Assembly: GCF_023195895.1 (NCBI RefSeq)
Contig: NZ_JALPRK010000002.1
Coordinates: 62,001-126,000, forward strand
DNA length: 64,000 bases
Source: Paenibacillus mellifer
GTDB taxonomy: Bacteria > Bacillota > Bacilli > Paenibacillales > Paenibacillaceae
Direction of reading: 5' to 3'
This document shows positions 9,123-18,830 of this stretch, piece by piece; within the stretch, counting starts at the first letter, position 1, and every line of letters begins with the position of its first letter. The position numbers were made by a program, and so were the translations under genes. A model generated the notes under the pieces. It saw only the letters and a list, made by a program, of their open reading frames with translations, had not been told where the DNA came from and ran no database searches.

Positions 9123-10169
9123 ATGAAACCTTTTATATATGATTATTCGTTGGAAGAATTACAGGAATGGGCTGTCTCGCAGGGAGAACCCGAGTTTCGC
9201 GGCGGCCAGATTTTTGATTGGCTGTACGTGAAGCGTGTCAGCTCCTTCGAAGAGATGACCAATCTATCCAAAGCGCTTCGGCAGAAACTGCATGACGAAT
9301 TTGCATTCGTTACGCTGCGGGAGATCACGAAGCTGGAATCGAAGGATGGGACGGTCAAATTCCTGTTTGGCCTGCATGACGACCATGCGATCGAAACGGT
9401 CATCATGAAGCATAATTACGGCAACAGCATCTGCGTAACGACCCAGGTCGGCTGTAAAGTAGGTTGTACGTTTTGCGCCTCTACACTGGGCGGCTTGAAA
9501 CGGAATCTGACGCCGGGAGAAATCGTCGCCCAGGTAGTGCAGGCGCAGAAAATCCTGGACACGAGAGGAGAACGCGTTAGCAGTATCGTCATTATGGGGA
9601 CAGGCGAGCCGTTCGAAAATTACGAAGCGACGATGAAATTTTTGCGGATTATGATCCACGAAAAGGGCTTGAACATCGGACAACGGCATATTACTGTATC
9701 AACGAGCGGGATTGTCCCGAACATTTACCGGTTTGCGGACGAGGATACCCAAATCAATTTGGCGATATCGATTCATGCGCCAAACGATGCGCTCCGCTCC
9801 AAGTTGATGCCGGTCAACCGGCGTTTTCCATTTGACGACGTGATGGAGTCGCTGCGCTATTATATCGCCAAAACCGGCCGCCGTATCACGTTCGAATATG
9901 CGCTTATCGGCGGGGTGAACGACCAACCGGAGCATGCGGAAGAACTGGCCGGCGTGCTGAAGGATATGTTATGCCACGTCAACTTGATTCCGGTCAACTA
10001 TGTGCCGGAACGCAAGTACGTAAGAACGTCGCGCAACGATATTTTTCAATTTCAGCGCATACTGGCGGACAAAGGCATCAATGTGACGATCCGCCGCGAG
10101 CAAGGCCATGATATTGCCGCGGCCTGCGGGCAACTGCGGGCGAAGCACATGGAGTCTGGTGCGAGGTGA
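9123..10169 (+). CDS. rlmN: dual-specificity 23S rRNA m2A2503 / tRNA m2A37 methyltransferase RlmN
   Basis: A radical SAM enzyme that methylates C2 of adenosine. The iron-sulfur motif CxxxCxxC is seen in [15 protein letters not shown], with GTGEPFENY and a C-terminal [14 protein letters not shown] that carries the methylatable Cys. ATG 9123 has AGGTGTG upstream and gives 348 residues; ATG 9105 is six codons upstream with a poorer site. The stop is followed within 10 bases by prpC. Confidence 0.95.
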   Translation: MKPFIYDYSLEELQEWAVSQGEPEFRGGQIFDWLYVKRVSSFEEMTNLSKALRQKLHDEFAFVTLREITKLESKDGTVKFLFGLHDDHAIETVIMKHNYGNSICVTTQVGCKVGCTFCASTLGGLKRNLTPGEIVAQVVQAQKILDTRGERVSSIVIMGTGEPFENYEATMKFLRIMIHEKGLNIGQRHITVSTSGIVPNIYRFADEDTQINLAISIHAPNDALRSKLMPVNRRFPFDDVMESLRYYIAKTGRRITFEYALIGGVNDQPEHAEELAGVLKDMLCHVNLIPVNYVPERKYVRTSRNDIFQFQRILADKGINVTIRREQGHDIAAACGQLRAKHMESGAR

Positions 10170-10178
10170 GCGAATGTG

Positions 10179-10949
10179 ATGAATTGCGTTTATGTAAGTG
10201 ATGTGGGACGAGTTCGTTCCGTTAATGAAGACAGTACGTGGGTAGGCCGGCTGGATTCGGGGTACACACTGGCGATTGTCGCGGACGGGATGGGCGGCCA
10301 TCAGGCGGGAGACATCGCCAGCCGCATGGCGGTTGACATCATTACAGAGGATCTTGGGGAGGTACCGGCGGGGTTATCCGCGGAAGCCTGCGGGGAAGAA
10401 TTAAAGAAAGCCATTCTTCACGCCAACGAAGCCGTGTTCTGTAAAGCGACGGAACATGTAGAGTACCACAGTATGGGCACTACGGTTGTCGCCGGTATAT
10501 TTACCGGCCGCGATGGGGTGATCGCTCATATCGGAGACAGCCGGGCTTACCATTTCCGGCAAGGTCAGCTGGTTCAGTTGACCGATGATCACTCACTGGT
10601 CAACGAGCTGCTGAAGAACAAACAGATCAGCGAAGAGGAAGCGACGGTTCACCCGCATCGCAACGTGGTGACCCGCGCGCTGGGCACCGATGAACGGGTG
10701 GAGGTTGATATGAACCGGGTGTCGCTGGAGCCGGGGGATATGCTGCTGCTGTGCAGCGACGGGCTCAGTAATTACGTGACGCCGGAACAAATGATCCTGA
10801 CGCTTGGCTCGGACGGTCTCGAATTAAATGATCGCGCCGATCGTTTGCTCCAGCTGGCGCTGAACGCGGGAGGCGACGACAACATCAGCGTCGCCCTGCT
10901 GGAACAACAAGAGGATGCCGGGTCAGGCATAAAGGAGTGGAATTCATGA
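10179..10949 (+). CDS. prpC: PP2C-type protein phosphatase (PrpC/Stp)
   Basis: Removes phosphate from Ser/Thr proteins phosphorylated by PrkC. PP2C metal motifs are present: SDVGRVRSVNEDS, VADGMGGH, GDSRAYHFR, CSDGLSNY and GDDNISV. AGGTGAG lies eight bases before ATG 10179; a GTG at 10176 is adjacent. The stop overlaps the prkC start, the usual phosphatase-kinase pairing. Confidence 0.95.
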   Translation: MNCVYVSDVGRVRSVNEDSTWVGRLDSGYTLAIVADGMGGHQAGDIASRMAVDIITEDLGEVPAGLSAEACGEELKKAILHANEAVFCKATEHVEYHSMGTTVVAGIFTGRDGVIAHIGDSRAYHFRQGQLVQLTDDHSLVNELLKNKQISEEEATVHPHRNVVTRALGTDERVEVDMNRVSLEPGDMLLLCSDGLSNYVTPEQMILTLGSDGLELNDRADRLLQLALNAGGDDNISVALLEQQEDAGSGIKEWNS

Positions 10950-13096
10950 TCGGACACGAATTGGGCGGTCGTTATCAAATCATCGAACGGATCGGCGGAG
11001 GGGGCATGGCGCTGGTATACAAGGCGCAAGACCTGTTGCTGAACCGCTACGTGGCCATCAAGGTGTTGCGTCAACAATTTGTGAATGACGAGGAATTTAT
11101 CCGGCGTTTCCGCCGGGAGGCTCAGTCCGCCGCATCCTTGTCACACCCGAATATCGTCAGCGTGTATGATGTCGGACAAGAAGACGAAGTCCATTACATC
11201 GTCATGGAATACGTTGAAGGACAAAACTTGAACGAAATCATTAAAGAACGCGCTCCGCTGCAAGTCGATGAATCCGTTCGGATCGCTTCGCAAATTGCGG
11301 ACGCGCTCGATCACGCCCATCACAACCAAATCATTCATCGCGATATTAAACCTCATAACATTTTGATTGGGCGAAACGGACGAGTGAAGGTAACCGACTT
11401 CGGGATTGCACGCGCTGTCACCTCGGCGACGATTACGCAAACTGGCTCGGTGGTCGGCTCGGTGCATTATTTCTCGCCGGAGCATGCCAAAGGCGTCGCT
11501 ACCGGGGAGAAATCCGACTTGTATTCGCTCGGAATTGTGTTGTATCAAATGTTGACAGGCCGTTTGCCGTTCCTTGGCGAGAGCCCGATTAGTGTAGCGT
11601 TAAAGCATCTGCAGGAGCAATTCGATGAGCCGCGGTTGGTTAACCCGATGATTCCGCAGAGCGTCGAGAACATCATCCTTAAATCGATGCGCAAAAATCC
11701 AGGTGAACGGTATCAATCCGCCAAGGAAATGCTACGTGATCTGGAAACCTGCCTGCTGCCGGAACGAAAAATGGAATCCAAATTGGCCTTTATTGAAGAT
11801 CATGATGAGGACAGCACGCGAATTATTCCGGCGATTCGGCCGCAGAATCAAGGTTCCCCGTCGGGGCCATCCAAATTGTCCCGCGACAGTGGAGCGGCGG
11901 TGGAGGAGCGAAAGGGCAGCGAGAAGAAGAAGGTGTGGGGGAAGCCGGCGCTCTGGGTCAGCCTGACGTTGGTCGTCCTGCTCGCATTGGCCGGTGTCGC
12001 TTGGTATGTCACGAACCTGGTCACCGTCCCTGAAGTCGCGGTGCCGAATGTGATTAATTTGGAAGAAGAGAAGGCGGTTCAGACATTAACCGCTGAAGGT
12101 ATCGCCATAGGGGAGATCACTCGGGAATACAAAGAAGGCGTGGACGATGGGATCGTTTACGAACAGAGCAAGCTAGAGGGGACGATGGTGAAGGAAGGTT
12201 CCGCCATCGACCTGAAGGTCAGCGTTGAGAAGCCGCTGGAGAAAATGCCGGTGTTAACCGGGACTTATGAAGAAGCGCTGAAGCAGTTGAAGGATCTTGG
12301 CGTGGATGAGGCCCGTGTGACGAAGACCGAAGAGAACAGTGGCGATATCGAACCGGGTAAGGTCATCAGTTCCTCGCCGGACGCCGGTGCGGAGTTTAAT
12401 CCGGAGACGGTGAATATCGTATTGAAGGTCAGCAAAGGACCGGCTGAGGTGAAAATGCCAGACCTTGTGAACAAGACGAAGGCGGAAGCGGAAGCCGCTA
12501 TTACCGAGCTTGGCTTGAAGCTGGCCGCGGATGGTATTAAGGAAGAGGCGAGTTACGAGATCGAGGCAGGCAAGGTTACTAAACAGTGGCCGTATGCACC
12601 GAACGATACCGTCGCTCCGGGCTCGGAGGTCACCCTGTTCGTCAGCACCGGCTATCCGCCGGAAGCGATCAACTATACGTTCCAGGTACCCGCAGTGCCC
12701 GCCCAGGAAGGCCAAATCAGCAAGTACACGATCGTGTACGGGGATGCTCGAGGCGAAGGCCGCGAATGGGGAACGCAGAAGGTAGGCAAAGCGCAATATT
12801 TGGCGGTGGATTTGGTGCTGGCGCCTAACAAGAACGGTTATGTTACAGTGACACGCGACGGCGTCATGCTGGATACGTACCCGATCTCGTATATCGATGC
12901 CAAGCAAGGAACCGTTCCGGTGCCGCAATTCCCGGATTCCGGCGGGACGGATCAGAATACGATGGATATGGATTCGGGCGATAATCCGCCTGATACCGGC
13001 ATGATTTTATCCGGCAAGCTGGCCTCGCTCCAGAATGAGTTGGGAGTAGCCAAAGGTAAAGGAAAGGCGGGTAAACGAAACAAACATGGCGATTAA
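10946..13096 (+). CDS. prkC: Ser/Thr protein kinase with PASTA domains (PrkC)
   Basis: A membrane kinase that senses muropeptides and controls cell wall and germination processes in Firmicutes. The kinase domain covers about residues 10-270, with Lys39 (VAIKV), HRDIKPHN at 131-138 and DFG at 151-153. One membrane helix spans about 335-357, followed by three PASTA repeats (about 361-432, 433-505, 506-575) and a further beta-rich extracellular region to residue 716. ATG 10946 overlaps the prpC stop and has AAAGGAG upstream. Confidence 0.95.
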   Translation: MIGHELGGRYQIIERIGGGGMALVYKAQDLLLNRYVAIKVLRQQFVNDEEFIRRFRREAQSAASLSHPNIVSVYDVGQEDEVHYIVMEYVEGQNLNEIIKERAPLQVDESVRIASQIADALDHAHHNQIIHRDIKPHNILIGRNGRVKVTDFGIARAVTSATITQTGSVVGSVHYFSPEHAKGVATGEKSDLYSLGIVLYQMLTGRLPFLGESPISVALKHLQEQFDEPRLVNPMIPQSVENIILKSMRKNPGERYQSAKEMLRDLETCLLPERKMESKLAFIEDHDEDSTRIIPAIRPQNQGSPSGPSKLSRDSGAAVEERKGSEKKKVWGKPALWVSLTLVVLLALAGVAWYVTNLVTVPEVAVPNVINLEEEKAVQTLTAEGIAIGEITREYKEGVDDGIVYEQSKLEGTMVKEGSAIDLKVSVEKPLEKMPVLTGTYEEALKQLKDLGVDEARVTKTEENSGDIEPGKVISSSPDAGAEFNPETVNIVLKVSKGPAEVKMPDLVNKTKAEAEAAITELGLKLAADGIKEEASYEIEAGKVTKQWPYAPNDTVAPGSEVTLFVSTGYPPEAINYTFQVPAVPAQEGQISKYTIVYGDARGEGREWGTQKVGKAQYLAVDLVLAPNKNGYVTVTRDGVMLDTYPISYIDAKQGTVPVPQFPDSGGTDQNTMDMDSGDNPPDTGMILSGKLASLQNELGVAKGKGKAGKRNKHGD

Positions 13097-13128
13097 GTTA
13101 GACCGATACGAAAGAGAGGCCAGCCTAT

Positions 13129-14043
13129 ATGCCTGAAGGTTTAATTGTGAAGGCATTAAGCGGTTATTACTACGTGAAGCCGGCTACGGCGCAGGCTGGG
13201 GCACCGGACGATTACGTCCAGTGCCGCGGCCGCGGGATTTTTAAGAAGAGAGGCGAGAGTCCGTTGGTGGGCGATCGAGTCATCTATTCCCCGACCGAAA
13301 ATGGGGAAGGAACCGTTGATGAGATTTTACCGCGAGAAACCGAACTGATCCGCCCGCCGATCGCTAACGCCAAGCTGGCTGTGCTGCTGTTCTCGCTGCG
13401 GGAGCCGGATCTCAATCTTCAGCTGCTGGACAAGTTTCTGGTGCATATCGAGCACGCCGGTTTGCGTACGCTCATCTGCCTCACCAAGGAGGACCTGGTG
13501 GAGGAAGACGAACCGGAGGAAACTCCTGAAATCATTAGCCAGGTTAAAGCGTTGTACGAATCGATTGGTTATGACGTTATCGTCACCAGTTCGGTGACCG
13601 GGATGGGAACCGAGGAAGTGAAATCGCGCTTGGCTGGGGAGATCAGTGTCTTCTCGGGCCAGTCGGGCGTCGGGAAATCGTCGCTGCTCAACGCCATGCT
13701 CGGATTGTCGCTGGAGACGAGTGAAATTAGCCTCAGGCTGGGCCGGGGGCGTCATACGACACGGCATGTCGAGCTGATCGAGCTGGAAAACGGCGGTTAC
13801 GTAGCCGATACCCCGGGCTTCAGTCAGTTGGATTTTCTTGAGCTGGGTGTGGAGGAGTTGTCCAGCTGCTTCCGCGAGTTTACGGATTACGCGGAAGGCT
13901 GTAAATTCCGGGGCTGCAGTCATTTGCACGAGCCGGGTTGTAAGGTAAGAGAGGCCGCAGACAAAGGCGAAATCGCCGCAAGCCGTTACGAGCATTACGT
14001 ACAGTTCCATGAAGAGATGAAGGAGAAGAAGCGGAGGTATTGA
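13129..14043 (+). CDS. rsgA: ribosome small subunit-dependent GTPase A
   Basis: A 30S ribosome assembly GTPase (CpgA in Bacillus). It has an N-terminal OB fold, the circularly permuted G motifs with [12 protein letters not shown] (G1) and DTPGF (G3), and a C-terminal zinc module with Cys/His ([14 protein letters not shown]). The length of 304 is normal. PrkC is known to phosphorylate CpgA in Bacillus, which fits their adjacency. Confidence 0.95.
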   Translation: MPEGLIVKALSGYYYVKPATAQAGAPDDYVQCRGRGIFKKRGESPLVGDRVIYSPTENGEGTVDEILPRETELIRPPIANAKLAVLLFSLREPDLNLQLLDKFLVHIEHAGLRTLICLTKEDLVEEDEPEETPEIISQVKALYESIGYDVIVTSSVTGMGTEEVKSRLAGEISVFSGQSGVGKSSLLNAMLGLSLETSEISLRLGRGRHTTRHVELIELENGGYVADTPGFSQLDFLELGVEELSSCFREFTDYAEGCKFRGCSHLHEPGCKVREAADKGEIAASRYEHYVQFHEEMKEKKRRY

Positions 14044-14047
14044 CGTC

Positions 14048-14722
14048 ATGAGCAACAACGTATATATAGCGCCATCTATTCTGTCGGCCAATTTCGCCAA
14101 GCTGGGCGACGAAGTCGCCGATGTGGAGCGGGGAGGTGCCGATTGGCTGCATGTGGACGTCATGGACGGTCACTTCGTTCCGAATCTGACATTTGGCCCG
14201 CTGGTGCTACAGGCGATTGCCCCGCAGACCAATTTGCCGTTGGACGTCCACTTGATGATCGAGAAGCCGGAGGAGTACGTTCCGGCCTTTGCTCAAACGG
14301 GCGCGCACCTCATTACGGTGCATGCTGAAGCCTGCGTGCATCTGCACCGGGTGCTGCATCTGATCAAGGAGCAGGGGGTTAAAGCGGGGGTCGCGATCAA
14401 TCCGGCCACGCCGGCTTCCGCCGTTCGCGAGGTACTGGAGGACGTGGACCTCGTCCTTGTCATGACGGTGAACCCCGGTTTCGGCGGACAAGCGTTCATT
14501 CCGGCTACGCTGCGCAAGATTCGTCAGCTAAAAGCCTGGAAGGAAGAGCTGGGCTTAAGTCATTTGCGGATCGAAGTGGATGGCGGAATTGCGGCCGCAA
14601 CGGCGCCGCTGGTCGTGGAAGCGGGCGCGGATGTGCTGGTCGCCGGGAATGCGGTGTTCGGCCAAGCTGACCGCCAAGCGGCGATGGCAGAAATCCGCGA
14701 GAGCCTGGCCGGATTGGCATAG
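14048..14722 (+). CDS. rpe: ribulose-phosphate 3-epimerase
   Basis: Interconverts ribulose-5-phosphate and xylulose-5-phosphate in the pentose phosphate pathway. TIM-barrel motifs: [43 protein letters not shown] and EVDGGI. It starts four bases after the rsgA stop. The thiN gene that follows rpe in B. subtilis is missing here. Confidence 0.96.
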   Translation: MSNNVYIAPSILSANFAKLGDEVADVERGGADWLHVDVMDGHFVPNLTFGPLVLQAIAPQTNLPLDVHLMIEKPEEYVPAFAQTGAHLITVHAEACVHLHRVLHLIKEQGVKAGVAINPATPASAVREVLEDVDLVLVMTVNPGFGGQAFIPATLRKIRQLKAWKEELGLSHLRIEVDGGIAAATAPLVVEAGADVLVAGNAVFGQADRQAAMAEIRESLAGLA

Positions 14723-14746
14723 GCGCATCAAGATGTGCATACAATG

Positions 14747-14784
14747 GGTTACATGAGCGAAGGTTCTCATGTAGCCTTTTTTTT
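14747..14784 (+). terminator. terminator after rpe
   Basis: An 11-bp stem (GGTTACATGAG / CTCATGTAGCC, one wobble) with an 8-base loop and eight T bases: a strong intrinsic terminator that ends the prpC-rpe group and isolates spoVM. Confidence 0.88.
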
Positions 14785-14861
14785 GTGGCGGGAATACACG
14801 GGTAAATGACATCGAACATAGAATATGGGTGAAGGCATGAGCACGATGGGGAGGGTGAACG

Positions 14862-14942
14862 ATGAAATTTTACACATTCAAGCTGCCTAAGTTTTTGGGA
14901 GGTTTCGTTAAGGCGGTACTGAACACGTTTCACAAGAACTAG
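14862..14942 (+). CDS. spoVM: stage V sporulation protein M (26 residues)
   Basis: Encodes a 26-residue amphipathic peptide starting MKFYTFKLPKFLGG and ending NTFHKN. The B. subtilis protein has the same length and nearly the same first 14 residues. SpoVM recognises the convex curvature of the forespore membrane and anchors SpoIVA at the start of coat assembly. GGGGAGGGTGAACG lies just upstream as a ribosome site. Its place between rpe and rpmB is the same as in Bacillus. The gene is too short for most gene finders. Confidence 0.93.
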   Translation: MKFYTFKLPKFLGGFVKAVLNTFHKN

Positions 14943-14943
14943 C

Positions 14944-14970
14944 GGGCGGGGCCTGATAACCCGCCCCAAG
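14944..14970 (+). repeat. hairpin after spoVM
   Basis: A 7-bp GC-rich inverted repeat (GGGCGGG / CCCGCCC) lies just after the spoVM stop. It lacks a T run, so it may stabilise the short mRNA rather than terminate it. Confidence 0.45.
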
Positions 14971-15082
14971 CAGCGAAAGGGCGCGCCTGGCGGTTCCCGC
15001 CATGAAAGGAATGCTTAGGCCGCGGCTAGAAATGCAGCCGGCGTTAGCCTTTTTGGCGGCTTCAAAGAAAAAAAGTGCAGTA

Positions 15083-15113
15083 AAAAAGCACCTCATAGGA
15101 AAAGGTGCTTTTT
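15083..15113 (-). terminator. bidirectional terminator between spoVM and rpmB
   Basis: AAAAAGCACC and GGTGCTTTTT form a 10-bp symmetrical stem with an 11-base loop. The A and T runs on both sides let it end rpmB (minus strand) and any spoVM transcript (plus strand). Confidence 0.85.
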
Positions 15114-15135
15114 GTCTATAGTTCGTCCCGAGCCA

Positions 15136-15324
15136 TTACACGCGGGTCACTTTACCGGATTTCAAAGCCCGAGTGCTTACGTATACGCGTTTCGGTTTGC
15201 CGTCTACCAAGATCCGGACCTTCTGCACGTTTACGCCCCAAGAGCGCCGATTGCGATTGTTTGCGTGAGATACATGGTTACCGCTGCCTGGCTTCTTGCC
15301 AGTCACATAACATTTGCGAGCCAT
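15136..15324 (-). CDS. rpmB: 50S ribosomal protein L28
   Basis: A 62-residue protein [25 protein letters not shown].. typical of L28, ending [12 protein letters not shown]. Only one of the usual zinc cysteines (Cys5) is seen, so this is the zinc-free or reduced type. It is transcribed against its neighbours, as in B. subtilis. A strong ribosome site (AGGAGGTG on the minus strand) precedes the ATG. Confidence 0.96.
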   Translation of the reverse strand: MARKCYVTGKKPGSGNHVSHANNRNRRSWGVNVQKVRILVDGKPKRVYVSTRALKSGKVTRV

Positions 15325-15393
15325 TCATTACACCTCCTGTTCCAGTACACACTGTCTTGAAAATAACAGTTTCTCTTCAAATCACGGTTATTG

Positions 15394-15422
15394 ACAATAC
15401 TTAAATATAATATCACAGTAAA
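15394..15422 (-). promoter_or_regulatory. putative sigma-A promoter of rpmB
   Basis: On the minus strand a -35 TTTACT (15422-15417) and a -10 TATTGT (15399-15394) are separated by 17 bases, about 65 bases before the rpmB ATG. Hexamers are imperfect. Confidence 0.4.
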
Positions 15423-15534
15423 AAAAGCCCCGTCAACAGATATTGACGTTGGACTCTTTTATTTATTTCTCTCTGTTCTTATAGTACAATATAGTTTAGT
15501 CCATAATAATTTCTATGGAAGGAGTGAGGTTGGC

Positions 15535-15894
15535 GTGGCTGTAAATCTTACGACCGAATATGGACGAATCGATATTTCGGAGGAAGCCATCAAGGTTATC
15601 GCCGGATCGGCCGCCATGGAGTGTTATGGACTGGTAGGAATGGCAAGCCGAAAGCAGTTGAAGGACGGTATTGCCGAATTGCTGGGGCGAGAGAACTTGG
15701 CCCGGGGTGTGGAAGTGAACCTGGATAATCATCGATTAGCTATTCATCTTTATATTATAGTCAGTTATGGCACGAAAATTTCCGAGGTCGCACACAACAT
15801 ACAGCTCAAAGTGAAATACGTAATGAATGAAATCGTTGGACTCGAAGTGGATCAGGTGAATATCGTAGTCCAAGGCGTACGCGTATCAAGCTAG
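15535..15894 (+). CDS. yloU: Asp23/Gls24 family envelope stress protein (YloU)
   Basis: A 119-residue protein with the Asp23 domain (VNLTTEYGRIDISEEAIKVIAG .. NIVVQGVRV). Family members associate with the cell envelope; in S. aureus Asp23 is membrane-linked. The GTG start at 15535 has GGAAGGAGTGAGG upstream; the frame stays open to 15391 but that part is in the intergenic promoter region. It lies right before fakA, the conserved yloU-yloV pair. Confidence 0.88.
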   Translation: MAVNLTTEYGRIDISEEAIKVIAGSAAMECYGLVGMASRKQLKDGIAELLGRENLARGVEVNLDNHRLAIHLYIIVSYGTKISEVAHNIQLKVKYVMNEIVGLEVDQVNIVVQGVRVSS

Positions 15895-15909
15895 GAAGGG
15901 GAATTTTCA

Positions 15910-17682
15910 TTGAGTAAGCGTTCTTTAACTGGAACAGATTTCACCGCTATGGTCTTGGCCGGTGCGCAGCGGCTCACAGAGCATGCTGAACACGTCAACT
16001 CTCTTAACGTATTCCCGGTTCCCGATGGGGACACCGGTACGAATATGAATTTGACGATGACCGCTGGTGTAACGGAATTGAAAAACCACGGAACCGGAGG
16101 TTTAGGCAGCAGAGCGGCCACTTTATCCAAGGGCCTCCTGATGGGCGCACGCGGGAACTCCGGTGTGATCTTGTCCCAGCTGTTCCGCGGCTTTAGTCGT
16201 TATGCCGCCTCTATGGAGGAAATGAATACTGTTCAATTTGCCGCTGCTCTGCAAAGCGGGGTGGATACCGCTTATAAAGCGGTTGTCAAACCGGTAGAGG
16301 GGACCATTCTGACGGTGGCGAAGGAAGCCGCCAAGCATGCCGTATATTATGCGCGCAGAACAACGGATATCACGGAATTGATGACCGAGGTGCTGGCCAA
16401 AGCGAAGGAAGCGCTCGCAGGTACGCCGGAGCTGTTGCCGGTGTTGAAACAGGTTGGCGTCGTGGATTCGGGCGGTCAAGGACTTGTTTATATTTATGAA
16501 GGATTTTTGGAATGCCTGACCGGAGGCGCCAGCAGCGAGGCCGCAGCGGCGTTGGGACAAGCTCCCGCGGCAAGCGCGAAACCCGAATTTCACGCACCGG
16601 TGGCAACGCCGGTTCATGTCCCGGCTTCGGCACAAGCCAAGCTGGAAACCGAGGATATCGAATTCTTGTACGACATGGAGTTTTTCATCAATCGCACCAT
16701 CGGTGAAATTAAGAATGCTGTTTTTGACGAGGATCAGTTCCGGAAAGCGCTTTCGGTTAATGGTGATTCGATTATCGTGATCGCGGATGACGAGATCATT
16801 AAAGTCCACGTCCATTCCAAAACACCGGGAGATGTGCTGAATTTGGCGCTCCACTATGGTGAAATTACACAAATTCATATTTTGAATATGCGCGAACAAC
16901 ACCGTGATCTGCTGATTGCGGGCATGGACGCAGCGCCGATGCCGGAGCTGTTTGCTGAAATCCCGGCAGAACCGTCCCGTCCCGTTGATCCGGCTAGTTT
17001 GCCAGCCGACGAGCTGGCGCCTTATGGATTTATCGCCGTAGCTTCGGGCCAAGGCATTTCGGAAATCTTCACCAGTCTGGGTGTCGATGTTGTTTTGTCC
17101 GGCGGACAAACGATGAACCCAAGTACCGAGGATTTCGTCAATGCAATCCAATCGATTTCGGCTCAGCACATATTTGTGTTGCCGAACAACTCCAATATTA
17201 TTTTGGCGGCTCAGCAGGCGCGCGATTTACTTGAAGGGGAACGCAGCGTTACCGTTATCCCGAGCAAGAGTATCCCACAGGGGATTGCCGCAGCGTTTGC
17301 TTTCCAAGAGGAAGAAAACGTGGAATCCAATCAGGATAACATGCAGAACGCCGTACAACATGTGAAGACGGGCCAAGTCACGTACGCGGTTCGCGACACC
17401 ATGTTCGACGATTTGGAAATAACGGCCGGCCATTATATCGGGATCGCCGATTCCAAAATCGTAGCAACCGAAGAAGGCCTGCTGGAAACGAGCCAGGGTT
17501 TGCTGGCTAAGATGTTGACCGGGGGCGACGAAATTGTGACGGTTCTGGCCGGTGAGGAAGCCGACGGAGAAATGACAGACGCACTGGTGGACTGGATTCA
17601 TGCGGAGTATCCTGACGTTGAAGTCGAGGTCCATAACGGCGGACAACCGATTTATTATTATTTATTTTCGGTAGAATCCTGA
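15910..17682 (+). CDS. fakA: fatty acid kinase catalytic subunit FakA (YloV; DAK domain)
   Basis: A 590-residue protein with an N-terminal DhaL-type ATP-binding domain (NVFPVPDGDTGTNMNLTM; magnesium-binding Asp cluster), a middle domain and a C-terminal FakA domain. FakA phosphorylates exogenous fatty acids carried by a FakB (DegV-fold) partner so they enter phospholipid synthesis. The start is TTG at 15910 with AGGAAGGGGA upstream. A degV-family gene follows within about 25 bases, which supports a FakA-FakB unit. Confidence 0.9.
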   Translation: MSKRSLTGTDFTAMVLAGAQRLTEHAEHVNSLNVFPVPDGDTGTNMNLTMTAGVTELKNHGTGGLGSRAATLSKGLLMGARGNSGVILSQLFRGFSRYAASMEEMNTVQFAAALQSGVDTAYKAVVKPVEGTILTVAKEAAKHAVYYARRTTDITELMTEVLAKAKEALAGTPELLPVLKQVGVVDSGGQGLVYIYEGFLECLTGGASSEAAAALGQAPAASAKPEFHAPVATPVHVPASAQAKLETEDIEFLYDMEFFINRTIGEIKNAVFDEDQFRKALSVNGDSIIVIADDEIIKVHVHSKTPGDVLNLALHYGEITQIHILNMREQHRDLLIAGMDAAPMPELFAEIPAEPSRPVDPASLPADELAPYGFIAVASGQGISEIFTSLGVDVVLSGGQTMNPSTEDFVNAIQSISAQHIFVLPNNSNIILAAQQARDLLEGERSVTVIPSKSIPQGIAAAFAFQEEENVESNQDNMQNAVQHVKTGQVTYAVRDTMFDDLEITAGHYIGIADSKIVATEEGLLETSQGLLAKMLTGGDEIVTVLAGEEADGEMTDALVDWIHAEYPDVEVEVHNGGQPIYYYLFSVES

Positions 17683-17707
17683 TCCCGAGGAGAGGATGAA
17701 GATACCT

Positions 17708-18580
17708 ATGAATCAGGCTGTCATCATTGCCGACAGTACGTCGGATATCCCGCAGGAGACGGTGTCGGAATACGGTATTCATATCGTGCCGATGCGGTTA
17801 GCCTTCGGCGATCAATCTTATCTCGAAGGCATCGACATCACAGCGGAAGAGTTCTACGACAAGTTAACGAAGTCAAAGGACCTGCCAACGACGTCGCAGA
17901 CTTCACCCTCCCAGTATGTGGAGGTTTACCGCAATCTGCTTGCGGCCTATCCGGGTTCGCCAATCATTTCAATCCACATCTCTTCAGGGATGAGCGGAAC
18001 CTATCAATCCGCCGTGCTTGCCAAGGAGATGCTGGAGGAGGAATTGGGGCACTCCGTAGATGTAACGGTGATTGACTCGCTGTGCGCGACGTACGGCTTT
18101 GGCCTCCAGGTTGTGCATGCCGCACGGATGGCGAAGCAAGGAGCTTCGGTCGAAGAGATTTCGGCGGAGGTTGAACGGTTAGGAAAAGCTCGGCGACTGT
18201 ACTTTCTCGTTGATTCGCTGGAGTATTTGCAAAAGGGCGGACGGATCGGTAAAGCTGCGGCGATTCTAGGCACGTTGTTGAACATCAAACCGATTCTGTC
18301 GGTGGACCAGGAAGGCGTTATCTATGCTGTCGATAAGGTCCGGGGCCGCAAGAAGGCCGTGTCCCGTGTCATCGAATTGTTCGTGAACGATTTCGGTGGG
18401 GTGAAGGATATCAACGTCGCTGTTTGCGATTGCGTGAATCCGGAAGGATCCGAGGAGATCCTGGAGATGTTGAGTCAGCACTTTACGCTGCACGAGATCG
18501 TCCGCACCAGCATTGGCGCGGTCGTTGGCACGCATGTTGGCCCGGGTACCGTGGCGACGTTTATTTGGCCGGCGACTTAA
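17708..18580 (+). CDS. DegV family fatty-acid-binding protein (FakB-like)
   Basis: A 290-residue DegV-fold protein: ADSTSDIP at the N-terminus, TTSQTSPSQY, the fatty-acid carboxylate-binding SIHISSGMSGTYQSA, and a C-terminal GAVVGTHVGPGTV. DegV/FakB proteins hold a fatty acid for phosphorylation by FakA. Two ATGs are possible (17696 and 17708); 17708 gives better spacing from AGGAGAGG. In B. subtilis the sdaAB-sdaAA genes occupy this position instead. Confidence 0.88.
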   Translation: MNQAVIIADSTSDIPQETVSEYGIHIVPMRLAFGDQSYLEGIDITAEEFYDKLTKSKDLPTTSQTSPSQYVEVYRNLLAAYPGSPIISIHISSGMSGTYQSAVLAKEMLEEELGHSVDVTVIDSLCATYGFGLQVVHAARMAKQGASVEEISAEVERLGKARRLYFLVDSLEYLQKGGRIGKAAAILGTLLNIKPILSVDQEGVIYAVDKVRGRKKAVSRVIELFVNDFGGVKDINVAVCDCVNPEGSEEILEMLSQHFTLHEIVRTSIGAVVGTHVGPGTVATFIWPAT

Positions 18581-18628
18581 CCTTCGGGTGCGCGCGTTGA
18601 GGCGGAGCCGGTTTAGTCGGAACCGGTT

Positions 18629-18812
18629 TTAACGGAACAGAGAGCCCTTATTTGCTCATTTCCCGATTATTTCCCGGGGTAACGGAACTCAGGGACCTTA
18701 TCGGGCCCTTATGGCAGCCATCCGGCTGCTTTTGTCCGAAATAAGGGCTTCTGGTTCCGTTAGCTGCAGAAAACGCCCAAAAAGCGGACTATAACGTCTC
18801 TGAGTTCCGTTA
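18629..18812. repeat. interleaved inverted repeat element (TAACGGAAC family)
   Basis: Four related units lie in 184 bases. Two run forward (18629-18653 and 18680-18701, each with TAACGGAAC then CTTAT) and two run reversed (18740-18762 and 18791-18812, each with GTTCCGTTA). Unit 1 pairs best with unit 3 and unit 2 with unit 4 (20 of 22 bases), so the pairings interleave. No open frame or transposase is seen. It looks like a non-coding, possibly mobile, intergenic repeat. Confidence 0.7.
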
Positions 18813-18830
18813 GGTTGCTGGAGCACGCGA

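Noticed and set aside
18600-18820. A possible insertion sequence or CRISPR array before recG
   Set aside because: Repeats are inverted, of unequal spacing and few; there is no transposase, no spacer pattern and no cas gene.
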